The position numbers were made by a program, and so were the translations under genes. The notes beneath the pieces are model-generated. The model had not been told where the DNA came from, made no database searches, and was given only the letters and a program-made list of their open reading frames with translations. A DNA stretch of 5,028 bases from an uncultured bacterium (GTDB lineage: Bacteria > Bacteroidota > Bacteroidia > Bacteroidales > CAIWKO01), in the NCBI GenBank assembly GCA_903916135.1, contig CAIWVT010000289.1:1-5028 (forward strand), written 5' to 3'. Every line of letters starts with the position of its first letter. The first letter of the stretch is position 1. This document shows, piece by piece, positions 1 through 5,028 of this stretch.

Positions 1-315
1 AAAAATACTATGGGCGAAGGAGGCGTTAATTTCAAAATAGAATATCAAGCTGAGGATGGAAATATCCGCGAATATTTTCCTGATTTCTTTGTAAAAACTG
101 CTCCAAACACCTTTTTTATACTGGAAACCAAAGGGCGACAGGATTTAGATGATATACGCAAAATAAAACGTTTGGGGACTTGGTGTAAAGATATTAATGC
201 AGCTCAAAAAGAATACACCTATACTCCTGTATTAATAATGCAAGAAAAGTGGGATAAAGTAAAGAATGAACTAAAATCATTTGAAGACCTCAGACTAATA
301 TTTGAAAAAAAATGA
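1..315 (+). CDS. res: Type III restriction enzyme, Res subunit, C-terminal part (partial at left edge)
   Basis: This is the last 104 codons of a larger protein. The reading frame is open from base 1, so the ATG at 10-12 is probably internal and not the start. The visible part looks like the C-terminal endonuclease domain of Type III restriction (Res) subunits, which carry a DEAD/DEAH helicase motor upstream; that motor lies outside the window. The PD-(D/E)XK signature is complete: YFPDFFV, with the Asp codon at 82-84, then FILETKG, with Glu at 124-126 and Lys at 130-132. The following stretch (KIKRLGTWCKDINAAQ) also fits the end of this helicase-nuclease family. In known Type III enzymes Res works with Mod, translocating along DNA and cutting unmodified sites. 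The gene ends in TGA at 313-315, overlapping the next gene by 4 bp. The domain assignment is by motif recognition. A stand-alone nuclease is less likely because the frame runs off the left edge. Confidence 0.82.
   Translation, partial: KNTMGEGGVNFKIEYQAEDGNIREYFPDFFVKTAPNTFFILETKGRQDLDDIRKIKRLGTWCKDINAAQKEYTYTPVLIMQEKWDKVKNELKSFEDLRLIFEKK
304..315 (+). other. ATGA stop/start overlap with slippery A-tract between res and the next gene
   Basis: Eight A residues (305-312) run into TGA at 313-315, and the ATG of the next gene is 312-314. In the res frame the codons are GAA AAA AAA TGA, which creates an A AAA AAA heptamer directly before the stop. A 4-bp overlap of this kind normally indicates translational coupling by termination-reinitiation. 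A -1 slip on the heptamer would instead place the ribosome on the ATG frame and continue straight into the downstream protein. The sequence shows the arrangement; whether slippage happens is unknown. Confidence 0.6.
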
Positions 316-1955
316 AAGAAAATCAATTTGTTGAAAAAAAGAAACTCGAAGTAGTTATTGATAAATCTGCTAATTGGAAAGAACTTGCAAAAGATTGTGT
401 TTGCTTTGCAAATAGTCGTGGCGGTAAAATACTTATTGGAATTGCAGACAAAGAGGACCTGCCGCCAGAAAATCAAAAAATAGATACAGACTTACCTTTT
501 AAAATAAATAAGAAGATTTCCGAAAATTCAGTGAATGTTGGATTGAATGTAGCTATAAAAACAGCTCCCAATGGGGGTGAATATATTGAACTTGAAGTGT
601 TGTTCAGTGCATCTTCCATTGCTTCGACTACAGATGGAAAATATTATTTTAGAAGCGACGACACATGTGTGCCATTATTGCCGGATGAACTTACACGGCT
701 TTTCACAGATAAACCTTCCTATATATGGGAAACAAGAAGAACAAAGGTTAGCAAATTTGATATTGATACGGACAAACTTAAATCATTTAAAAAAGATATT
801 CAACATTCAACAAGAACCACCCTTCATATTAAACAAAAATCAGATGATGAATTGCTCGAACATTATTTTTTTACTGACGGTGATTATTTGACTAACTTAG
901 GTGTACTGTGGCTCGGAAAGCGAAATGATAGAGCAAAATTATTATATGCACCAACTATACATTTTTTAAAATTTGATGAGCAGGGTCAAAAAGTAAATAA
1001 AATTCTTTGGGAAGATCACACACTGAACCCGAAAGAACTTATCGAAGCTGTTTGGTTTGAAATACCTGATTGGAAAGAAGGTATTGATGTAGCTGATGGT
1101 TTGTTCAGGAAATTTGTCCCCAATTATGAAGAAGAAGTAATACGAGAACTTATGGTTAATGCCTTGGTTCATCGCCCATATACTACCCGTGGTGATATTT
1201 TTATTAATATATACACGGACAAACTTGAAGTGGTGAACCCCGGATTATTTCCTATAGGGGTTACTGCTGCCAATATTCTACATAAAAATGTCAGACGAAA
1301 TCAATATCTTGCACAAGTTTTCTATGATTTACACTTAATGGATAAAGAGGGTTCGGGAATTGATAAAATGTATCAGGTCTTACTTTCTAATGCAAAGCAT
1401 ATTCCAATCCCATTTCAGGGTGATGATTATGTAATGTTTACCATTACCCGGCGAATTTCAAAAACAGAGATTATTTCATTAATGAATCGGGCAAATGAGG
1501 AATTTCAATTAAACACAAAAGAACTTATTTCACTTGGGATTATTGCTCAGCATAATTCAATCTCTGCAATTGAGTTTTCAAATGCTCTAAACCTCCCTGA
1601 ACGACCTAATATAGTTTTTCAATGGCTTGGTCGTCTGTTAAGTTTGCATTTGGTTATTTCAAAAGGAAAAACAAAAGCAACCCAATATTTAATAAATTCC
1701 GACTTTTTAAAGAAATCAAAATTTAAAGGTCAAACAAATTTAAAACGTATCGAAAATCATCGTTTAGAAGAATTAATTTATCAAGACATCCAGATTTATC
1801 AGCCCGCTCCCATAAGAGAAATTCACGCTCGCATTGGAATAGAAATTTCTAAAAACAGAATCCAAAAAGCTTTAAAGTCAATGTGTACAAAAGGAACATT
1901 AGATTGTGAAGGCAAGCTGAAAGGTACAAAATATTTTATACGCCTAAAACCATGA
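312..1955 (+). CDS. AlbA_2/Schlafen-type protein with GHKL-like ATPase region and C-terminal winged helices
   Basis: The 547-residue product resembles the COG2865-type predicted regulators/ATP-binding proteins often annotated as 'ATP-binding protein' or 'RecG-related'. Residues about 8-130 form the AlbA_2 (Schlafen AAA_4) domain, with FANSRGGKILIGI at 33-44 and YYFRSDD near 111-117. Residues about 270-380 resemble the HATPase_c_4 (GHKL) region: an N-box-like E279...N283...H287, NPGLFPIGV at 309-317 and EGSGIDKM at 346-353. Residues about 400-460 and 480-547 read as two winged-helix DNA-binding modules. No signal peptide or membrane segment is visible, so it should be cytoplasmic. The start at 312 overlaps the res stop and points to co-translation. 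Members of this family are found in defence loci, but their biochemical role there is not settled; nucleic-acid binding, regulation or a separate defence activity are all possible. The first motif is diverged: the family's E-x4-E-F-K reads E8...E13-V-V here. Confidence 0.8.
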   Translation: MKENQFVEKKKLEVVIDKSANWKELAKDCVCFANSRGGKILIGIADKEDLPPENQKIDTDLPFKINKKISENSVNVGLNVAIKTAPNGGEYIELEVLFSASSIASTTDGKYYFRSDDTCVPLLPDELTRLFTDKPSYIWETRRTKVSKFDIDTDKLKSFKKDIQHSTRTTLHIKQKSDDELLEHYFFTDGDYLTNLGVLWLGKRNDRAKLLYAPTIHFLKFDEQGQKVNKILWEDHTLNPKELIEAVWFEIPDWKEGIDVADGLFRKFVPNYEEEVIRELMVNALVHRPYTTRGDIFINIYTDKLEVVNPGLFPIGVTAANILHKNVRRNQYLAQVFYDLHLMDKEGSGIDKMYQVLLSNAKHIPIPFQGDDYVMFTITRRISKTEIISLMNRANEEFQLNTKELISLGIIAQHNSISAIEFSNALNLPERPNIVFQWLGRLLSLHLVISKGKTKATQYLINSDFLKKSKFKGQTNLKRIENHRLEELIYQDIQIYQPAPIREIHARIGIEISKNRIQKALKSMCTKGTLDCEGKLKGTKYFIRLKP

Positions 1956-2081
1956 AATAATCCTCCAATTTCTATATTATTTTTTACGCAAAAGACATAA
2001 AGAATTTTAACAAGCTGTTTTTCTGTAAGTTTATATAATACAAAATTAGTGCAATAAATGTAGTTTATAATAATAAATCAA
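1956..2081 (+). other. 126-bp spacer between the AlbA_2 gene and mod
   Basis: This AT-rich gap holds no ORF. I see no strong terminator and no full Bacteroidota promoter; there is no TTG triplet for a -33 element. The nearest -7 candidate is TAAGTTTA at 2026-2033, one base off TAnnTTTG. A TATAAT at 2034-2039 has no -35 partner. The mod gene may therefore be read from upstream, or from a weak local promoter around 2026-2039. Confidence 0.5.
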
Positions 2082-4241
2082 ATGAATTTATCCGACTCCG
2101 ACAAAACCCAAATAATTGACCTTATCAAAGCAGGCAAAAAACTGCCCAAAGAATACATCTATAAACTCTTTGCCGACGAAGAAGATGTTTTCCTTTTTTG
2201 GAACGGACGCAAAGAAGATGTAACCAATGTTGCCCTGCCGTTTCATAGTATAGAGCATATTGACGAACCCCGAAAAGAAAGCCAAAAAGAAGGAGAATTT
2301 TACGATATGTTCGACCATCGTGGCAGGCAACTCAAAGGATGGACAAACAAACTAATATGGGGCGACAACAAACTCATTCTTTCTTCTTTGGCAAATGGAC
2401 CTCTAAGAGCAGAAATTGAAAAAGAAGGCGGTTTGAAACTTATTTATATTGACCCTCCTTTTGCTGTAGGCGCTGATTTTGGTTTTGATATTCAGATAGG
2501 CGACGAAACGGCTGAGAAAAAACAAAGCATTATTGAAGAAATTGCGTATAGGGATACTTGGGGAAAAGGAATTTCCTCATATTTGACAATGATGTATGAA
2601 CGTCTTAAAATAATGTATAATTTGTTAGCTGATGATGGCAGTATTTATGTGCATTGTGATTGGAGAGTGAGTGCAGTTATGCGTTTAATTTTAGATGATG
2701 TTTTCGGAAAAGAAAATTTCTTGAATGAAGTAGTATGGTGTTATTCTGAAAGAGAACTTTCTACTGAATATTGGAATAGAAAACATGATGATATTCTTTT
2801 TTATGCAAAGGATAGTCAAGATAAAACAAGAACATTTAATTGGCAAGAAGTTGCCCACAACTATTCTGAGGGAACAATTGGAAAATTTAAATTAACGGCT
2901 GATGACGGACGATTATATCAATTACGTGGCGTCAATGTTCAAGGGAGTCCATGGAGAGGCAAACATGGCATCCCAAGTGAAGTTGAAAAAACTAATCCTG
3001 AATGGGTATATAGGGATTATCTTGACGACAAAGAAGGTATAAGACCAAGGGATTGGTGGGCTGATATACCATTTATTAATCGTGCAGCCCAAGAAAGATT
3101 AGATTACCCTACCCAAAAACCCGAAGCACTACTTGAACGCATCATCAAAGCAAGCAGCAACGAAGGTGATTTAATTGCTGATTTCTTTTGTGGCAGTGGC
3201 ACAACGGCAGCCGTAGCCGAAAAATTAGGACGCAAATGGATAACAACTGATTTGGGCAGGTTTTCTGTTCACACGGCAAGAAAGCGATTGATAGGTGTGC
3301 AAAGAGAATTGCAAGCAAATGGGAAAGATTTTCGTGCTTTTGAATTGCTAAACCTTGGCAAATACGAACGTCAGTTCTTTATTGATGACCTTACCAATGG
3401 TGATTTAAAAGCAAAAGAAGATTTATATGTTTCCTTAATTTTAGAAGCTTATAAAGCTAAACGCATCGAGGGTCATAGCACTTTGCACGGCACTAAAGTT
3501 GGTCGGTTCATTCATGTTGGTCCTTTGGATGTTCCGGTAACCCAAAGTCGCTTATTGGATATTTTTGAAGAATGTCGTCAGAAACTCTATACGCAAGTGG
3601 ATGTCTTGGGTTTTGAATTTGAAATGGGGTTAACTCCTCAGTTTATTCAGGAATTAAAAGAAAAAGGAGTTTCTATTACCCTCAAATATATTCCCAAAGA
3701 AGTATTTGATAAACGTGCAGTTGATAAAGGACAAGCCCGTTTTTTTGATGTGGCATATCTTAATGCTAAAGTTAGTACAAAAGAAAAAACCATTACAGTT
3801 GAATTAACTGATTTTGTAACGCATTACACTCAGGATGATATTGAAACCATACAACAATCTATGCGAGCCGGTAGCAAAGTGATAATAGAAGATGGTCAGA
3901 TTATCAAAATAGAAAAAGATAAAAACGGCATCATCAACCGCACCCTGCTAACAGAAAATTGGTACGATTGGATAGACTATTGGGCAATAGATTTTGATTA
4001 CCTGAGCAAAAAAGAACTCATCAAAGTAAAAACCGAAGCAGGAACCATCGAAGAACAATGCACAGGCAACTACATCTTCGAAAACGAATGGCAAAGTTTC
4101 CGCTCCAAAAAAAGTCCTTCATTAGAATTTACAAGTGTTCCCTTTGAATACAAAGAAAAGGGGAAATACAAAGTGATGGTGAAGGTTGTTGATATTTTGG
4201 GGATTGATACGAGTATGATTGTTGAGATATGTATTGAATAA
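2082..4241 (+). CDS. mod: Type III-like DNA adenine methyltransferase (Mod), beta class
   Basis: The 719-residue protein is a site-specific DNA methyltransferase that would transfer a methyl group from S-adenosylmethionine to adenine N6 within its target site. The motifs appear in beta-class order: WGDN at 93-96, IYIDPPF at 121-127 (motif IV, catalytic), TQKP at 344-347 (motif X) and DFFCGSGTT at 367-375 (motif I, AdoMet binding). DPPF favours adenine over cytosine N4. Residues about 150-340 hold motifs V-VIII and the likely target-recognition region. Residues about 430-719 form a long C-terminal extension, so the protein is at the long end for Mod subunits. The ATG at 2082 is the first after an in-frame stop at 2061-2063; no Shine-Dalgarno is present. 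In Type III systems Mod supplies both modification and sequence specificity for the Res complex; the adjacent res end supports this role. The middle of the gene is markedly C-poor compared with its flanks. All catalytic motifs look intact. Confidence 0.9.
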   Translation: MNLSDSDKTQIIDLIKAGKKLPKEYIYKLFADEEDVFLFWNGRKEDVTNVALPFHSIEHIDEPRKESQKEGEFYDMFDHRGRQLKGWTNKLIWGDNKLILSSLANGPLRAEIEKEGGLKLIYIDPPFAVGADFGFDIQIGDETAEKKQSIIEEIAYRDTWGKGISSYLTMMYERLKIMYNLLADDGSIYVHCDWRVSAVMRLILDDVFGKENFLNEVVWCYSERELSTEYWNRKHDDILFYAKDSQDKTRTFNWQEVAHNYSEGTIGKFKLTADDGRLYQLRGVNVQGSPWRGKHGIPSEVEKTNPEWVYRDYLDDKEGIRPRDWWADIPFINRAAQERLDYPTQKPEALLERIIKASSNEGDLIADFFCGSGTTAAVAEKLGRKWITTDLGRFSVHTARKRLIGVQRELQANGKDFRAFELLNLGKYERQFFIDDLTNGDLKAKEDLYVSLILEAYKAKRIEGHSTLHGTKVGRFIHVGPLDVPVTQSRLLDIFEECRQKLYTQVDVLGFEFEMGLTPQFIQELKEKGVSITLKYIPKEVFDKRAVDKGQARFFDVAYLNAKVSTKEKTITVELTDFVTHYTQDDIETIQQSMRAGSKVIIEDGQIIKIEKDKNGIINRTLLTENWYDWIDYWAIDFDYLSKKELIKVKTEAGTIEEQCTGNYIFENEWQSFRSKKSPSLEFTSVPFEYKEKGKYKVMVKVVDILGIDTSMIVEICIE

Positions 4242-4252
4242 TTTATCTATTG

Positions 4253-4273
4253 TTCGAAATTTGCAACTTCGAA
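4253..4273 (+). repeat. Short palindrome, TTGCA-loop family, copy 1
   Basis: The arms 4253-4260 and 4266-4273 pair over 7 of 8 positions around the loop TTGCA (4261-4265); the mismatch is A4259/C4267. It starts 12 bp after the mod stop. No T-run follows, so it is not a typical intrinsic terminator. It shares the loop and the inner bases with copies at 4285-4299 and 4861-4883. Confidence 0.6.
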
Positions 4274-4284
4274 TTAAGTAAAAA

Positions 4285-4299
4285 GTAGTTTGCAACTAC
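4285..4299 (+). repeat. Short palindrome, TTGCA-loop family, copy 2
   Basis: A perfect 5-bp stem (GTAGT/ACTAC) encloses the same TTGCA loop (4290-4294). It lies 11 bp after copy 1 in the same orientation; the outer stem bases differ from the other copies on both arms, so pairing is kept. Confidence 0.5.
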
Positions 4300-4310
4300 A
4301 TAACAATCTC

Positions 4311-4359
4311 GTTGCTCCTATCCTAATAAAACTTTGAAACAAAAATTGGATGCAGCAAC
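4311..4359 (+). repeat. Long-range imperfect inverted repeat
   Basis: GTTGCT (4311-4316) pairs with AGCAAC (4354-4359), and ATCC (4320-4323) pairs with GGAT (4348-4351), leaving a 24-nt A-rich loop. No T-run follows on either strand. It may be an RNA stem in the mod 3' end or in the leader of the next gene, or it may be chance. Confidence 0.3.
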
Positions 4360-4396
4360 AAAAATGAAAAAAAATGATGCTTTATAATAAACAAAC

Positions 4397-4430
4397 AAAC
4401 CCCGTAAATCATAATCCGGGTGTTTTTATT
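4397..4430 (+). terminator. Weak rho-independent terminator-like hairpin ahead of the 4451 gene
   Basis: AAACCCCG (4397-4404) pairs with CGGG-GTTT (4417-4425) with T4421 bulged, across a 12-nt loop, and the 3' arm merges into a T-rich tract ending at 4430. This form suits an intrinsic terminator for the mod transcript, 155 bp after its stop. It ends only 20 bp before the next start codon, so it could also act as an attenuator in the leader of that gene. The stem is short, with only four G-C pairs in a row. Confidence 0.45.
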
Positions 4431-4450
4431 AATTAAAAACCTGTAACAAA

Positions 4451-4795
4451 ATGAAAAAATTTGAAATTGGCGATAGTGTGCAATTAAAAAAGGGAGTCAT
4501 AGAACCCTATCAAAGAATTTTCGACCTGAGTGGCTGGCAAGGTCGTATTATTAAAACATTCAATGAAGAATGTATGGAATGCGGTCATAAACAAAGATAC
4601 ATAATTGTCGAATATGACAGCATCACACTCAGACAAATGACAGATGAATATATCCTATCTATGATAAATGAGGGCATTGATATCGCAAATTCTGAACATT
4701 TAATTAAGGATGTAGTTCCTGTTTCTCCCCGTGATACCGAAAAAGAAACTTTAGAGGTCAGGATGGAACTATATAAAAAGTACGATTGGGATTAA
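4451..4795 (+). CDS. Small protein of unknown function, probable SH3-like N-terminal barrel
   Basis: I do not recognise a named family for this 114-residue protein. The N-terminal half has the look of a small SH3/KOW-like beta barrel: FEIGDSVQLKKG at 4-15, SGWQGRI at 27-33 and IIVEYDSITLRQM at 51-63, where short strands alternate with Gly-Asp turns. A C-x2-C pair (Cys41, Cys44) followed by His46 lies between the second and third strands and could bind a metal, though a second pair is missing. Residues 65-114 are mostly helical and charged. No signal peptide or membrane segment is seen. The ATG at 4451 is the first after an in-frame TAA at 4430-4432; there is no Shine-Dalgarno, as is usual in Bacteroidota. 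It is separated from mod by 209 bp containing repeats and a terminator-like hairpin, so it is probably not part of the restriction-modification operon. Being a real gene is likely; its function is open. Confidence 0.7.
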   Translation: MKKFEIGDSVQLKKGVIEPYQRIFDLSGWQGRIIKTFNEECMECGHKQRYIIVEYDSITLRQMTDEYILSMINEGIDIANSEHLIKDVVPVSPRDTEKETLEVRMELYKKYDWD

Positions 4796-4860
4796 GGAAA
4801 TGTGATTATTGAGTATTTTAGAATCCCCGTTCTCCAAAGTTTCCAACCTCTGTCCCAGTT

Positions 4861-4883
4861 GTGCGAAGTTTGCAACTTCGCAC
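4861..4883 (+). repeat. Short palindrome, TTGCA-loop family, copy 3
   Basis: A perfect 9-bp stem (GTGCGAAGT/ACTTCGCAC) encloses the loop TTGCA (4870-4874). It is the longest and cleanest of the three copies and lies 66 bp after the 4451 gene. No T-run follows on either strand, which argues for a dispersed palindromic repeat and not a terminator. Confidence 0.65.
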
Positions 4884-4902
4884 CGAAAAATTTGATTCTT
4901 AG

Positions 4903-4910
4903 TATCTTTG
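4903..4910 (+). promoter_or_regulatory. Bacteroidota-type -7 promoter element (TATCTTTG)
   Basis: TATCTTTG matches the TAnnTTTG consensus recognised by the primary sigma factor of Bacteroidota. The -33 element is weak: TTCG at 4877-4880 lies at a plausible 22-bp spacing but is one base off TTTG. Transcription would begin near 4917 and run rightward into the hairpin-rich end of the window and whatever gene lies beyond it. Confidence 0.4.
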
Positions 4911-4945
4911 TGTCAAAATAATACCATTACTTTCTATATTTTAAT

Positions 4946-4960
4946 CCAAACTCCGTTTGG
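4946..4960 (+). repeat. Perfect 6-bp hairpin (CCAAAC tcc GTTTGG)
   Basis: The arms 4946-4951 and 4955-4960 are exact complements around a 3-nt loop. It would be the first stem of a transcript starting near 4917. The right arm is followed by TATAA, as is a second hairpin at 5012-5026. Confidence 0.5.
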
Positions 4961-4966
4961 TATAAT

Positions 4967-5024
4967 GCCGATAGAGTAGCTGTTATAGTTCAATTTATTG
5001 GACTATTACAGATACCGTATCGGT
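4967..5024 (+). repeat. Long imperfect hairpin, possible structured RNA
   Basis: The inner stem pairs 4980-4991 with 5000-5011: 11 of 12 positions pair, with one T/T mismatch and one G-T wobble, around the 8-nt loop AATTTATT. An outer 7-bp stem pairs GCCGATA (4967-4973) with TATCGGT (5018-5024), with one G-T pair, across a 6x6 internal loop. No long T-run follows within the window. It could be part of a leader, a small RNA or a palindromic intergenic element. Confidence 0.5.
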
Positions 5025-5026
5025 AT
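5012..5026 (+). repeat. Perfect 6-bp palindrome (ATACCG tat CGGTAT)
   Basis: The arms 5012-5017 and 5021-5026 are exact complements around TAT. This local hairpin uses the same bases as the outer stem of the 4967-5024 structure, so the two cannot form together. As DNA it could also serve as a dimeric operator. The window ends 2 bp later. Confidence 0.45.
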
Positions 5027-5028
5027 AA

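Noticed and set aside
10..12. ATG at position 10 as the true start of the first gene
   Set aside because: The frame is open back to base 1, and the product begins inside a domain that sits at the C-terminus of much larger Res proteins.
219..476. Minus-strand ORF (and similar ones at 966-1172 and 2088-2330)
   Set aside because: They are antisense to well-supported genes. Their Phe/Ile-rich composition is what the complement of A-rich coding sequence gives.
571..891. 106-codon plus-strand ORF
   Set aside because: It lies wholly inside the AlbA_2 gene in another frame, and the translation has no recognisable motif.
2034..2039. TATAAT as a sigma-70 -10 box for mod
   Set aside because: No TTGACA-like -35 box at the right distance, and Bacteroidota promoters do not use this consensus; AT-rich spacers contain it by chance.
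4108..4114. Homopolymer A-runs inside mod as phase-variation tracts
   Set aside because: The longest runs are only about 6-7 A and there is no tandem oligonucleotide repeat of the kind seen in phase-variable mod genes.
4861..4883. Intrinsic terminator for the 4451 gene
   Set aside because: The stem is strong, but no T-run follows on either strand, and the shared loop with two other copies fits a repeat family better.
4967..5024. tRNA-like structure with a 7-bp acceptor-type stem
   Set aside because: Only 58 nt long, no T8, and no T-arm adjacent to the 3' side of the outer stem.
4967..5028. Integron attC site
   Set aside because: The imperfect palindrome lacks the RYYYAAC and GTTRRRY core sites at its ends.
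1..5028. CRISPR array, insertion sequence or rRNA
   Set aside because: No regularly spaced direct repeats, no transposase ORF with terminal inverted repeats, and no rRNA-like sequence were seen.

Overview
The window is AT-rich and densely coded. It lacks Shine-Dalgarno sequences ahead of its ORFs, has a TAnnTTTG-type promoter element near the right end (4903-4910), and encodes protein families common in Bacteroidota. I therefore read it as a chromosomal accessory region of a Bacteroidota bacterium. The genus cannot be told from the sequence.

Left and centre (1-4241): three same-strand genes form a Type III-like restriction-modification locus. The first is the C-terminal end of a Res subunit, cut by the left edge, carrying a PD-(D/E)XK nuclease signature. 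It overlaps by 4 bp (ATGA) a 547-residue AlbA_2/Schlafen-type protein with a GHKL-like ATPase region and C-terminal winged helices. After 126 bp with no clear promoter or terminator comes a 719-residue beta-class DNA adenine methyltransferase (Mod) with motif IV (DPPF) before motif I (DFFCGSGTT). Mod would modify and recognise the target site, and Res would translocate and cut unmodified DNA. The AlbA_2/ATPase protein is an extra component whose role is unknown. The order res - AlbA_2/ATPase - mod differs from the usual mod-res order.

Right (4242-5028): this part is mostly non-coding and rich in inverted repeats. Three short palindromes share a TTGCA loop with different stems, two at 4253-4299 and one at 4861-4883. 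A weak terminator-like hairpin sits just ahead of a 114-residue protein of unknown function (4451-4795). After the last repeat, a good Bacteroidota -7 element leads into about 110 nt with three hairpins, two of them mutually exclusive, and no convincing start codon. This could be a structured 5' leader, a small RNA, or an intergenic repeat element continuing past the edge.

The most notable points are the three-component R-M locus, a slippery A-tract that could fuse Res to the AlbA_2 protein, a compositional mosaic exactly across the target-recognition part of mod, and the hairpin cluster at the right end.
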